A DNA stretch of 64,000 nucleotides from Clostridiales bacterium (GTDB lineage: Bacteria > Bacillota > Clostridia > Christensenellales > Borkfalkiaceae), in contig JAFLVN010000005.1 in NCBI GenBank assembly GCA_022508285.1, positions 43,035-107,034 of the forward strand, written 5' to 3'. The notes beneath the pieces are model-generated. The model searched no databases, was not told the DNA's origin, and was given only the letters and a program-made list of their open reading frames with translations. The position numbers were made by a program, and so were the translations under genes. Shown piece by piece: positions 42,244-50,512 of this stretch (positions are counted from its first letter, which is position 1; each line of letters starts with the position of its first letter).

Positions 42244-42690
42244 ATGAATTGCTGTGCTTTTACCGGTCACAGAGTTTTGCAGGATCTTGATTTTGCGCTC
42301 CTAGACAGGGTGGTAAAAAATTTAATCAAAAACGGCTATAACCGCTTTTTATGCGGTATGGCAAGGGGATTCGATTTGGCGGCCGCTGAAAGTGTGATTG
42401 CGCTGAAATCCGAGTATCCCGACGTGAGCCTTGTCGCCTGCATACCATTTAAAGGGCAGGAACAAAATCTATCTTTATCTGACAGGTCGCGCTATAAAAG
42501 AATTTTGGAGAACTGCTCTGAAGTTATATATCTATCCGAATATTATTACTCGGGATGCATGCACTTAAGGGATAGATATATGGTTGACAACTGCGACACA
42601 GTGGTGTGTTATCTCAGAAAGAAAACGGGCGGCACCTACTACACCGTAAAATACGCCCAAAAAAAGGGCGTAAAGTGTATTGAAATTTAA
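42244..42690 (+). CDS. SLOG-family DUF1273 (YpsA-like) protein
   Basis: The 148-residue Rossmann-like product starts MNCCAFTGHRVLQDLDF and has FLCGMARGFDLAAAESVIAL near residue 35, the ligand loop of the SLOG superfamily. The C-terminus (MVDNCDTVVCYLRKKTGGTY) completes the fold. Such domains bind nucleotides or nucleotide-derived signals; the ligand is unknown. There is no clear ribosome binding site. Confidence 0.85.
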   Translation: MNCCAFTGHRVLQDLDFALLDRVVKNLIKNGYNRFLCGMARGFDLAAAESVIALKSEYPDVSLVACIPFKGQEQNLSLSDRSRYKRILENCSEVIYLSEYYYSGCMHLRDRYMVDNCDTVVCYLRKKTGGTYYTVKYAQKKGVKCIEI

Positions 42691-42714
42691 TGCGCCTCCC
42701 CTATTTAACCAAAA

Positions 42715-42742
42715 AAAGCCGTCTGAATTACGGACGGCTTTT
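42715..42742. terminator. Bidirectional terminator
   Basis: AAAAGCCGTC pairs with GACGGCTTTT around a short loop, with A/T runs on both sides. It separates convergent genes. Confidence 0.9.
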
Positions 42743-42778
42743 ATAGTATAATCCTACATAGGTACGTTAAATTATTTG

Positions 42779-43279
42779 TTAGTCATCTACATTTGCTCGG
42801 AAGTAATTATTTACAAGAGTTTTGAAAAAATTTGAGTTACTCAAACAGCCGATAAATTCGGCGACTTCACCGTCGGAAGAAAATTTGCCGATATAATCTT
42901 TGCCGTTGACAATCAAAAAATCACCGTTGGAATAAGAAAGTTTAAAACAAATCCCATTGGGAGAATCATAAGCATAATAATTACTAAAAATATCACATTC
43001 GCAAAGTGTATCTATGAATTGAGGAATTTTATCCACGGGCAATGTTTCCAGAACACTGAGCTTGCTATCGTCAAAAGGTTTTAAATCCGAAGAGTGGTCA
43101 GGTATCCAAGAGAAAAAACGCTTTTGTTTGGAATTATCATATTTTACAAGCTCGACGCTTACTATATCAGACAGTTCTTCTTGTTTTAAGTGAATGCGAT
43201 TCGGGTCGCACGCCGTGAGCGTTAAACAGCCAATTATTAAAATAATAAACGCAGCAATAAGACTTATAGATTTCTTCAT
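42779..43279 (-). CDS. Putative lipoprotein
   Basis: The 166-residue product has a lipoprotein signal (MKKSISLIAAFIILIIGCLT then LTAC, Cys at about residue 24). The ATG at 43279 has GAGG upstream and gives a proper signal peptide, unlike the longer frame. The mature part includes IPQFIDTLCECDIFSNYYAY and EVAEFIGCLSNSNFF and has no recognised domain. Base composition is more AT-rich than neighbouring core genes, possibly a recent arrival. Confidence 0.75.
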   Translation of the reverse strand: MKKSISLIAAFIILIIGCLTLTACDPNRIHLKQEELSDIVSVELVKYDNSKQKRFFSWIPDHSSDLKPFDDSKLSVLETLPVDKIPQFIDTLCECDIFSNYYAYDSPNGICFKLSYSNGDFLIVNGKDYIGKFSSDGEVAEFIGCLSNSNFFKTLVNNYFRANVDD

Positions 43280-43407
43280 AAAAAAGCCTCTTAAAGTTTC
43301 CTTTAATATTGAAACGTTCAGCACTATCATTTTGTCCCGCAAGATTCTAAAATTATTGCTAATTACACACAATGTGTTTGGATATTATCTTTTGTTATGG
43401 CGCAAAG

Positions 43408-43438
43408 AAAAATTGCGCCCATAAAAAATATGGGCGCA
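43408..43438 (-). terminator. Terminator of yyaC
   Basis: TGCGCCCATA (43414-43423) pairs with TATGGGCGCA (43429-43438); the minus strand continues with ATTTTTC. Confidence 0.8.
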
Positions 43439-43488
43439 TGCCTGTTTGAAGCATGCAGTCCGCACCTGCGCCCCAAACTATTTAAATT

Positions 43489-43537
43489 GTTTGATGAGTG
43501 GAAAATAAGTCAAGCTGTAAAGTAATAAAGATACTCG
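43489..43537 (-). repeat. Copy 4 of the 3'-end module
   Basis: On the minus strand it reads CGAGTATCTTTATTACT, CAGCTTGACTTAT and CTCATCAAAC, just after the yyaC stop codon. Confidence 0.75.
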
Positions 43538-43539
43538 AG

Positions 43540-44088
43540 TTAAGCGTCACGCTTATTCAGAGACTGAATTAAATAATTTGCTATTCCCTCGGATATTATT
43601 TCCGCCATCTTATATATAATATTCAGACGGGTAGCCGAAAACAGCGAATAGTTAAAAACCGAGCGTTCGGCAACTATTCCCATCACCGAAACGTCACCAA
43701 CCTTTTGAAGTTTTTTGTTTGCCCCGCTCCCCGGCTTTATGGCTCTTTTGGCAATCTTGATAAGCCCGATATCCCCCGCAATCCCCACCGCCGCATCTAC
43801 GGCAATTACGGGGCACTCGGGATGAGTCTGCTTTAAAAACTCGTTCATATACTTCACCTCGTGCGCGGTTATCGGCTTTGCCAAAGTGCCGTACACGTAG
43901 CAGTTGAGCCCGTAGAGCTTTTCTTTCAGTTTCGTGCCCGTCACGGGCCCCAGGCTGTCGCCGACAGACAAATCGCTGCCAATACACAGAATAACCGGTG
44001 AAAAGGGAGATTCGGGCAAAGTTTTTTTGAGCGACAGACAAACTCCGTCGGATGCCATAGAATTATACAAGTTAAACGAATAGTCCAT
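43540..44088 (-). CDS. yyaC: YyaC, spore protease-related protein (DUF1256)
   Basis: The 182-residue product belongs to the YyaC/GPR-related peptidase-like family of spore-formers. Signatures are CIGSDLSVGDSLGPVTGTKL near residue 34, YGTLAKPITAHEVKYMNEF and AVDAAVGIAGDIGLIKI. Bacillus yyaC is also beside parB near the origin. It borders the oriC region here. Confidence 0.92.
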   Translation of the reverse strand: MDYSFNLYNSMASDGVCLSLKKTLPESPFSPVILCIGSDLSVGDSLGPVTGTKLKEKLYGLNCYVYGTLAKPITAHEVKYMNEFLKQTHPECPVIAVDAAVGIAGDIGLIKIAKRAIKPGSGANKKLQKVGDVSVMGIVAERSVFNYSLFSATRLNIIYKMAEIISEGIANYLIQSLNKRDA

Positions 44089-44554
44089 AGGAATAGTAAA
44101 CCTCTTTAAAAGGTTATTGCCCTTTGCTTTGTGTTTAAACCGTAAAATTTCCGTTAATTCATTTTACGCTGTAAAACCGTTCCGTGACAGTTTAAATTAA
44201 TAGCGCACAGGCATAAGCATAAATAAATCCATTGCGCCCATCTTAAAATAGAGCGCAACGCACTAATAGCGCTAATAATTAACTTTTTATCCACAAAATT
44301 TCCACAATTAAACATGTACTCAGAGCAGCTATCAAAGCATAAAACGGTCTATTTGCGGAATTTTATCCACATAATTACACAAAATAATGGAGGTATGCCG
44401 CAGTTTTCAAGCTTTTTGCATTATTTCTTAATGCTTAGGCTTAAAAATTATCCACACACAGCCTTGGTTTTTATTAAAAATCACCCATTTTTTAATGCCA
44501 ATGTATATAAAAGTTATCAACAATTTGCGGTTACTATCCAAAATCGGCGTATTC

Positions 44555-44570
44555 AGTTCCACGTGAAACA
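44555..44570. promoter_or_regulatory. parS: parS site 1
   Basis: AGTTCCACGTGAAACA matches the ParB consensus TGTTTCACGTGAAACA in 14 of 16 positions. It is adjacent to the last DnaA box. Confidence 0.8.
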
Positions 44571-44602
44571 TTAATAAACTCAAAAAATTTGGTTAAAAGA
44601 AA

Positions 44603-44618
44603 AGTTTCACGTTAAACA
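44603..44618. promoter_or_regulatory. parS: parS site 2
   Basis: AGTTTCACGTTAAACA matches the ParB consensus in 14 of 16 positions, 48 bases from site 1. Confidence 0.75.
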
Positions 44619-44743
44619 TTTTAAAAAATTTGATATGCGCCTTGACGATTTTTGACCGATTTTGATAAAATTCGCACAAATTAAAAGGTGTTTGAAAGTA
44701 AAATAAAAATTGTGTGATAAATCAAAATTGGAGCGTCAATCGC

Positions 44744-44772
44744 TTGTAATACGCTTTAAGTTATGATAGAAT
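44744..44772 (+). promoter_or_regulatory. Possible ftsH-parAB promoter
   Basis: TTGTAA (44744-44749) and TAGAAT (44767-44772) are spaced by 17 bases, 39 bases before the start codon. Confidence 0.45.
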
Positions 44773-44810
44773 TATAAAGTCCTAAAATATTTATTATAAG
44801 GAGTAGCAAT

Positions 44811-46985
44811 TTGAGCAGAAAAGGCAAATTAATCATGTGGCTTATTATTCTTGCGCTTATCATTGCAGTCGTTGTTATTTTAATTGTCAACGCCATGAAT
44901 GGGGGCGCAACGGAGATATCCCGCACAAAATTCAGAGAGTACGTTGACAACTCTCAGTACGTTACCAGAGAGGGTAAGCTAAAAAGTGGTTTTGGCGTTA
45001 ACGAAGTCGGTATGATATGCGTTAAGATCACTGAAGACGACCCCGCTACTGATGAGGATGAAACGGAATTAGGCGATATAGTTAAAGAACTTGAAAACTA
45101 CAGAGTGAACGGTGAAGGGGTTGTCGTATTAATTAAAGACGGCGAACTTACAAAAACCAGACTGACCGTAATTTGGCAGATAAGCACCGACGCTTACGAG
45201 TACACCGGCTATATTTTGAACAGCAGCGGCAATTACGTTAAGGCGTATTACTGCTACGGACCTTCGCCTTATGGCGCAGAGAGCTGGGACAGTATAACTT
45301 TCCGCACGTGGGAAGAAAGCGGCGTCGTCATCCTGCAGGAGAACCCCAATTCCGGCAGTTGGTGGTCGACGGTCCTCACAATAGGCTCGTTGGTTGTTGT
45401 GTGCGTTGTGTTCTTCTTAATTATCCGTTCGACTATGGGCGGTGCAGGCAAGATTACCAGCTTTGCAAGGTCTAAGGCAAGCGTATCTACTAATATCCGT
45501 GTGCGCTTTACAGACGTTGCGGGCGCAGAGGAAGAAAAGGTGGAGCTTGCCGAGATAGTAGAGTTCTTGCGCCAGCCTAAAAAGTTCTCTGATTTGGGAG
45601 CACGAATCCCTAAGGGCGTGTTGCTTGTAGGCCCTCCGGGAACGGGTAAAACGCTGTTTGCAAAGGCAGTTGCCGGCGAGGCGGGCGTTCCGTTTTTCTC
45701 GGTTTCTGGCTCGGATTTCGTTGAAATGTACGTCGGCGTGGGCGCTTCGCGTGTACGCGACCTATTTGATATGGCTAAAAAGAACCAGCCCTGCATCATC
45801 TTTATCGACGAAATCGACGCAGTCGGCCGTCACCGCGGAGCAGGTCTCGGCGGCGGCAACGACGAGAGGGAGCAGACCCTCAACCAGATACTCGTGCAGA
45901 TGGACGGCTTTGAGTCTAACGAGGGCATAATAATCATGGCGGCGACCAACCGTGCGGACATTCTCGACCCCGCACTCATGCGTCCGGGCAGATTCGACAG
46001 ACAGATTTACGTGCACCTTCCCGACGTAAAGGGCAGGGAGCAGATTTTGAAGGTTCACGCCCGCAACAAGCCGCTTGCCCCCGAAGTTAACTTCAAAACC
46101 ATTGCAAGAATTACGGCAGGATTTTCGGGTGCAGACCTTGCAAACCTCTTAAATGAGGCGGCAATCCTTGCGGCACGTGCAAATAAAAAGTTTATAAGCA
46201 ATGCCGAACTCTTTGAAGGCGTTGACAAAGTTGTAATGGGACCTGCAAAGAAGAGCAGGGTTGTTACCGAGTCGGATAAACGCCTGACCGCTTTCCACGA
46301 ATCGGGTCACTGCATTTTGGCAAAGCTTTGTGAAAACTGCGATCCCGTTCACGAGGTCACTATTATTCCCAGAGGCAATGCGGGCGGCTACACAATGACC
46401 CTCCCCGAAACGGATAGGGCTTACCATTCCAGAAAATATTTACTCGACGATATCTGCATGACTCTCGGCGGCAGAGTAGCGGAAGAGCTGGTAATTAAAG
46501 ATATTTCTTCCGGCGCTATGGGCGATATTAAGATGGCAACAAAGTACGCCCGTGCGATGGTCACCGAGTTCGGTATGAGTGACAAGCTCGGACTTGTCAG
46601 CTACAACGACGATTCGCAGCCTATGTTTATAGGCAGGGATATGGCTATGCACAGCACGTATTCCGACGAAACGGCCAAGATGATTGACGAGGAAGTACGC
46701 GGTATTATAAATACTCAGCTCGAACGCGCCCGTAAGCTTCTCACCGAACACAAGAGTGTTCTCGACAATATGGCGAGAGTGCTCATCGAGCGTGAGACCA
46801 TCTACACCGAAGAAGTGGATATGCTTATGGACGGCAAATCGTATACGGAAGTAATCGAGTATATGGATGAGCAGGACAAAAAGAAAGAGGAAAATCCCTT
46901 TAAAAAGTTCGAGGTGAACGACAAAGGCTCTGAGGAAGCTTTGAATTCCGAGGACAACAAAAAGTCTGAAGGTACACAAGATTAA
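44811..46985 (+). CDS. ftsH: ATP-dependent zinc metalloprotease FtsH
   Basis: The 724-residue membrane protease degrades membrane and regulatory proteins. It has a first membrane helix at about residues 7-27, an extracytoplasmic domain to about 180, and a second helix at about 183-205. The AAA module has Walker A GPPGTGKT near 273 and Walker [10 protein letters not shown]. The zinc site HESGH is near 495. The start is TTG at 44811, chosen because AAGGAG lies eight bases upstream. The acidic tail is long. It directly borders oriC and is followed by parA. Confidence 0.96.
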   Translation: MSRKGKLIMWLIILALIIAVVVILIVNAMNGGATEISRTKFREYVDNSQYVTREGKLKSGFGVNEVGMICVKITEDDPATDEDETELGDIVKELENYRVNGEGVVVLIKDGELTKTRLTVIWQISTDAYEYTGYILNSSGNYVKAYYCYGPSPYGAESWDSITFRTWEESGVVILQENPNSGSWWSTVLTIGSLVVVCVVFFLIIRSTMGGAGKITSFARSKASVSTNIRVRFTDVAGAEEEKVELAEIVEFLRQPKKFSDLGARIPKGVLLVGPPGTGKTLFAKAVAGEAGVPFFSVSGSDFVEMYVGVGASRVRDLFDMAKKNQPCIIFIDEIDAVGRHRGAGLGGGNDEREQTLNQILVQMDGFESNEGIIIMAATNRADILDPALMRPGRFDRQIYVHLPDVKGREQILKVHARNKPLAPEVNFKTIARITAGFSGADLANLLNEAAILAARANKKFISNAELFEGVDKVVMGPAKKSRVVTESDKRLTAFHESGHCILAKLCENCDPVHEVTIIPRGNAGGYTMTLPETDRAYHSRKYLLDDICMTLGGRVAEELVIKDISSGAMGDIKMATKYARAMVTEFGMSDKLGLVSYNDDSQPMFIGRDMAMHSTYSDETAKMIDEEVRGIINTQLERARKLLTEHKSVLDNMARVLIERETIYTEEVDMLMDGKSYTEVIEYMDEQDKKKEENPFKKFEVNDKGSEEALNSEDNKKSEGTQD

Positions 46986-46988
46986 GGG

Positions 46989-47004
46989 TGTTTCCCGTGA
47001 AACA
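46989..47004. promoter_or_regulatory. parS: parS site 3, between ftsH and parA
   Basis: TGTTTCCCGTGAAACA matches the ParB consensus in 15 of 16 positions. It lies four bases after the ftsH stop codon, in front of parA. Confidence 0.85.
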
Positions 47005-47017
47005 CGTCAGGTGAGAT

Positions 47018-47782
47018 ATGAGTAAAATTATCGCTTTTACAAATAAAAAGGGTGGTGTAGGTAAAACCACCACTGCGGTGAATATGGCGGCGTATTGTGC
47101 CGAATTGGGCAAAAAAGTCCTGCTTGTCGATATCGACTCGCAGGGCAACGCCACCACAGGACTGGGCTTTTCAAAGTCTGCGTTAAAGAAATCGGTATAC
47201 AACGTGCTCATGGACGACGAAGGGGTCGCACAGAACGTAATGCCGACGCAGGTAAAACTGTTAGACATTCTCCCTGCGAACGTTGACTTGACGGGCGCAG
47301 AGGTTGACCTCGTTTATAAACGCAACCGAGAAAGGCTTTTAAAGAATGCGCTGTCGAAAGTGCGCGACAGCTACGACTACATATTTATAGACTGCCCGCC
47401 GTCGCTCGGGCTCTTGACAATCAACGCCTGGGTCGCCGCCGACTCGGTAATAATCCCCCTTCAGGCTGAGTATTTCGCCCTCGAGGGAGTAAGCCAGCTA
47501 ATGAACACGATATCCATGGTTAAACAGAATCTGAACCCCGCTCTGCAAATAGAGGGGGTCGTGATTACCATGTACGACGGCAGAGCGTTGATTTCAAAAC
47601 AGATTACGGCGGAAATTAAGAAATTCTTCAAAAACAAGCTGTACGAAATTATTATCCCCCGCAACATAAGACTTGCCGAAGCTCCCTCGCACGGACTTCC
47701 CGTGATGCTGCACGATCCGAAGTGTGCCGGTGCGAGAGCGTACAGAGCGCTATCGGAAGAATTTTTATCAAAACAGAGGTGA
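47018..47782 (+). CDS. parA: Chromosome partitioning ATPase ParA/Soj
   Basis: The 254-residue deviant-Walker ATPase positions the origin together with ParB. The deviant P-loop is KKGGVGKTTTAVN near residue 10, the switch is LVDIDSQGNATTGLG near 37, and IDCPPSLG is near 125. GGTGAGAT precedes the ATG. It ends four bases before parB. Confidence 0.97.
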   Translation: MSKIIAFTNKKGGVGKTTTAVNMAAYCAELGKKVLLVDIDSQGNATTGLGFSKSALKKSVYNVLMDDEGVAQNVMPTQVKLLDILPANVDLTGAEVDLVYKRNRERLLKNALSKVRDSYDYIFIDCPPSLGLLTINAWVAADSVIIPLQAEYFALEGVSQLMNTISMVKQNLNPALQIEGVVITMYDGRALISKQITAEIKKFFKNKLYEIIIPRNIRLAEAPSHGLPVMLHDPKCAGARAYRALSEEFLSKQR

Positions 47783-47786
47783 AGAA

Positions 47787-48701
47787 ATGGCTAAAGGTTT
47801 AGGTAAAGGATTTGACGACCTGTTACAGGACACGGGAGCGGCGTACGAGGAGATGTTCAAGCACCACAGGAACGCCTTCGAGTACACGGACGAGGAGAGA
47901 CAGAACGCCGAGGAGATGAGCCTCGACAAAATTTTCGCCAATCCCAATCAGCCCCGTAAAAACTTCGACGAGCAGGCTTTAAAGGAGCTTGCCGAATCCA
48001 TCAGGCGTCACGGAGTGATTATGCCCATCGTCGTAAACGACAACGGCGACGGCAGATATATGATAATTGCGGGCGAGCGGCGTTTCAGAGCTTGCAAGCT
48101 TGCCGACAGGGCGACAATCCCCGTAGTTATAAGAAAGTATACGGATAGGGAAATTAAGGAGATTTCCTTAATAGAAAACCTTCAGAGAGAGGACCTCAAC
48201 CCCATAGAAGCGGCTACGGCGATGAAGCAGCTTATGGTGGACTACAAGCTCACGCAGGACGAGCTTGCCGAAAGAATAGGCAAATCCCGCCCCGCCGTGG
48301 CGAACACTTTAAGGCTTTTGAACCTCTGCCCCGAGGTAATGATGATGGTGGCGGAGGGGAGGCTTTCGGCAGGACACGCAAGAACGATTATACCCCTTCC
48401 TGCCGAGGAGCAGATATCCTTTGCAAACGAGGCGGTTAAAAATCAGTCGTCCGTGCGAGAACTCGAAAAGAAGGTGCGGGCATACAATATCCCTCCCGAA
48501 GTGCTTGAAGAGCGCAAAAAGAAAAAGCGTGCGCTTGCTTCAATCGAGCTCAAACAGCTTGTCGAGCGTATGCGCTTCACATTCCGCACCAAGGTCAGCC
48601 TTATAGGAACTGATAAAAAGGGTCGTATCTACATAGATTACTATTCCCGCGACGACCTTGACAGGATTTCGGAGATTCTTGACATAATCGACAAGCAATA
48701 G
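47787..48701 (+). CDS. parB: Chromosome partitioning protein ParB/Spo0J
   Basis: The 304-residue CTP-dependent clamp binds parS. The N-terminal CTPase domain has the GERRFRACKLA motif near residue 95. A central HTH follows (YKLTQDELAERIGKSRPAVA near 160). The C-terminal dimerisation part ends at about 304. The ATG at 47787 has GAGGTGAAG upstream and fits the family (MAKGLGKGFDDLL); the longer frame overlapping parA is not used. An acidic insert lies at residues 20-45. Confidence 0.96.
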   Translation: MAKGLGKGFDDLLQDTGAAYEEMFKHHRNAFEYTDEERQNAEEMSLDKIFANPNQPRKNFDEQALKELAESIRRHGVIMPIVVNDNGDGRYMIIAGERRFRACKLADRATIPVVIRKYTDREIKEISLIENLQREDLNPIEAATAMKQLMVDYKLTQDELAERIGKSRPAVANTLRLLNLCPEVMMMVAEGRLSAGHARTIIPLPAEEQISFANEAVKNQSSVRELEKKVRAYNIPPEVLEERKKKKRALASIELKQLVERMRFTFRTKVSLIGTDKKGRIYIDYYSRDDLDRISEILDIIDKQ

Positions 48702-48850
48702 CTTGTCTTGCTCCCGCCAACTTTGTATATACTTCGCAATACGGCGTCAAACTCCGCTTTTCTTCGGGTCATTTACGCTTAAGTAAACTCCCCTTGAAAA
48801 TGCTCGTTTTCCTTGTCTTGCTCGTATCTCCAAAGTTGCATAGACCGAAC
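48702..48850 (+). repeat. 130-bp stop-codon repeat, copy 5
   Basis: Right after the parB stop codon it reads GCTCCCGCCAAC, TATACTTCGCAATACGGCGT, ACTCCGCTTTT, GGGTCATTTACG and CTTGTCTTGCTCG. It is the inverted copy of the elements on the left arm and faces the same way relative to its upstream gene. Confidence 0.85.
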
Positions 48851-48890
48851 AGGGATAGGTAGTTTCTCCGAATTTTAAATCAATAAAAAT

Positions 48891-48922
48891 AGCGGCGCAG
48901 AGCTTAAACGCTCTGCGCCGCT
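48891..48922. terminator. Terminator after parB
   Basis: AGCGGCGCAGAGC pairs perfectly with GCTCTGCGCCGCT. It separates parB from the convergent Cys-rich gene. Confidence 0.85.
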
Positions 48923-48936
48923 TGCATTATTAAAAA

Positions 48937-49215
48937 TTATGTATCACAATTCAGTTCATCTAAAATCTGCCTGATTGCCTGTACGCTTTCAGACATTTCC
49001 AAAAGTTTGTTCAAAGCAACTTTTTTTGTTAAACGGATTCTGTAGAAACTGCCCGTGAAATGCTCGCAACAGCCGTGCTTGTCCTCTATCAGCTTATTGT
49101 CCTGCTTTCTGCATAAACCCAAAGTCAGTTTATTAAATTCAATAATCCCCTTAGTATACAGCGCCTTGTAATATCTGCAATTATAACATTTTTTAGAACT
49201 TTCTTTAATAGCCAT
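48937..49215 (-). CDS. Small Cys-rich protein divergent from an HTH regulator
   Basis: The 92-residue product has paired Cys (CYNCRYYKALYTKG near residue 10, GLCRKQDN near 34 and KHGCCEHFTG near 48), likely a zinc-binding knuckle. A helical C-terminus follows (LNKLLEMSESVQAIRQIL). The ATG at 49215 has GAGGAAAG upstream. I do not recognise a function. It shares three operators with the divergent regulator, so its expression is tightly controlled. Confidence 0.7.
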   Translation of the reverse strand: MAIKESSKKCYNCRYYKALYTKGIIEFNKLTLGLCRKQDNKLIEDKHGCCEHFTGSFYRIRLTKKVALNKLLEMSESVQAIRQILDELNCDT

Positions 49216-49241
49216 AACTTTCCTCACTACTTCTAATGTTA

Positions 49242-49305
49242 TAGCTGTTTTAGCTACACAACAAATATACTCGCTGTTTTAGCTATTGTCAAGCTATTTT
49301 AGCTA
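49242..49305. promoter_or_regulatory. Triplicate palindromic operator
   Basis: Three copies of the 15-base motif TAGCTGTTTTAGCTA occur at 49242-49256, 49271-49285 (TCGCTGTTTTAGCTA) and 49291-49305 (AAGCTATTTTAGCTA). They cover the divergent promoter region and are typical of an XRE repressor binding cooperatively. Confidence 0.8.
49264..49292 (-). promoter_or_regulatory. Promoter of the Cys-rich gene
   Basis: On the minus strand TTGACA (49287-49292) and TATATT (49264-49269) are spaced by 17 bases. The spacer contains the middle operator. Confidence 0.8.
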
Positions 49306-49335
49306 TATTTTGTTAAAATTGTGCTAAGGTTGGCT

Positions 49336-49572
49336 ATGGATAATCGTAAAAACATTGATAAATATAAAAACATTTTTAAAGAGAAGTTGAAAGAATTGCG
49401 GCAGGAAAGGCGTTTTTCTCAAAGAACGATTGCCGAGGCGTTGGATATTGCCGTAAGCACCTATGCGAATTGGGAGCAGGGTAGGACAGAGCCGAGTATT
49501 TATGATATTTACAGGCTGATTGAAATCTATGGCATAGAAGCTAACGAATTGTTTGATATAAGCGAGTTATAA
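49336..49572 (+). CDS. XRE-family HTH repressor
   Basis: The 78-residue product is a single Cro/CI-type HTH (LRQERRFSQRTIAEALDIAV, then STYANWEQGRTEPSIYDIYR) with a short C-terminal helix. The ATG at 49336 fits an AAGGTTGG site and was chosen over an upstream GTG. It most likely represses itself and the divergent Cys-rich gene through the triplicate operator. Confidence 0.85.
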   Translation: MDNRKNIDKYKNIFKEKLKELRQERRFSQRTIAEALDIAVSTYANWEQGRTEPSIYDIYRLIEIYGIEANELFDISEL

Positions 49573-49574
49573 TT

Positions 49575-49604
49575 AAGCGGGCGGTGCATTTGCGCCGCCC
49601 GCTT
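49575..49604 (+). terminator. Terminator of the XRE repressor
   Basis: AAGCGGGCGG pairs with CCGCCCGCTT. The first arm lies four bases after the stop codon. Confidence 0.8.
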
Positions 49605-49632
49605 ATGACTGGATTAAAGAAGATTAAAACGT

Positions 49633-49745
49633 GTCATCTTGAGCGTGAGCGAAGCGGTAAGCGAAATGCTCCCCTCGTGGTTAGCCCGGGGCATTTTGAA
49701 ACGGACTTCGTATGGGGGATTCTTCGCTAACGCTCAGAATGACAA
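49633..49745. repeat. Palindromic interspersed element
   Basis: The 113-base element has terminal inverted repeats GTCATCTTGAGCG / CGCTCAGAATGAC followed by inner AGCGAAG / CTTCGCT. In the middle AAATGCTCCCC can pair with CGGGGCATTTT. Such GTCAT...ATGAC elements are common non-coding interspersed repeats in bacteria. No transposase is present. Confidence 0.75.
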
Positions 49746-49760
49746 TATGGTGTATGCCGC

Positions 49761-50429
49761 TTAATAATCTGTCTTGTTGTCGGAGGAAATTCCTCGGGTG
49801 CGGGTGGTGACGATATGATAGCGGTTCTGCGTGCTTATTTCAAACAAACTCACGCCCTGCGTAGAGGTGGCTATTGCCCCCGAAACGTCGGCAAAGTACG
49901 CCGTTTTGCCTGCGCACATAATTACGGGCACGCCGTAAAGGTAGGAATAGGCTCTGATAATAAGAGGAGGGATTCCGTCCTTCAGTTCCTCAAGTATGGC
50001 AATCACGGCATTGCAGCCGCAGAGGGATAGAGCCTTGAAGGTGTCGGGGAACAGTAAATCGTTTTCTATGCATAGCCCGATTTTACAGCCGTTCACCTTG
50101 TAAAAGCCGAGCCCCACGCCGCTTTTGAACTGTTCGCCGTCTAAAACGTGGTTCATGTCCGAAATTCCCAAAAGTTTTCCCCTGTCGGCAACGGCAACCG
50201 ACTTTCTTAAAAGTCCCCGGCTGACCGTTCTGCACCCGCATATAATTCCCCGCTCCGTCTTTTTGGAAAGTCTTGCCACGTCCTCGAACTTTTCGCTGTC
50301 GCCCATCAGCTCTTTTTCAAAATCCACTTCGCCGAGTCCGGCAAATCCGTATACCGCAATATCGCAGTCGGGCAACTCGCTTTTGCCCACTTCACCCTCG
50401 CTAACAACGCAAAACACCATATTGTACAT
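49761..50429 (-). CDS. Nitrilase-superfamily-like protein, active site incomplete
   Basis: The 222-residue product resembles the carbon-nitrogen hydrolase fold. The nucleophile Cys region is CKIGLCIENDLLFPD near residue 115, and SYLYGVPVIMCAGKTAYFAD fits the later strand. The usual Glu (in a PE motif) and Lys of the triad are not evident, and it is shorter than typical nitrilases (260-300). It may be a divergent amidase or an inactive relative. It is divergent from the M1 peptidase gene. Confidence 0.65.
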   Translation of the reverse strand: MYNMVFCVVSEGEVGKSELPDCDIAVYGFAGLGEVDFEKELMGDSEKFEDVARLSKKTERGIICGCRTVSRGLLRKSVAVADRGKLLGISDMNHVLDGEQFKSGVGLGFYKVNGCKIGLCIENDLLFPDTFKALSLCGCNAVIAILEELKDGIPPLIIRAYSYLYGVPVIMCAGKTAYFADVSGAIATSTQGVSLFEISTQNRYHIVTTRTRGISSDNKTDY

Positions 50430-50512
50430 TTTATTTTCGTCGCCGAAAATATGTTAAAAAAGTTTTAGACGCATACATAGCCGCATACAATACTTCTGTT
50501 AAGAGGTGTAAA

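Larger units (their letters stand above)
44120..44640. other. oriC: Probable chromosomal replication origin (oriC)
   Basis: The gap between yyaC and ftsH (722 bases) has no gene and is AT-rich. It holds three perfect DnaA boxes TTATCCACA at 44287-44295, 44363-44371 and 44448-44456, and TTATCAACA at 44514-44522, all in the same orientation and spaced 76, 85 and 66 bases apart. Two parS-like sites follow. Most genes change strand on either side, as expected for diverging forks. A long AT-rich stretch to the right (44577-44720) could be the unwinding element. Confidence 0.85.

Noticed and set aside
47724..47786. Longer parB start overlapping parA
   Set aside because: ParB-family sequence begins at MAKGLGKG, which has its own ribosome binding site at 47787.
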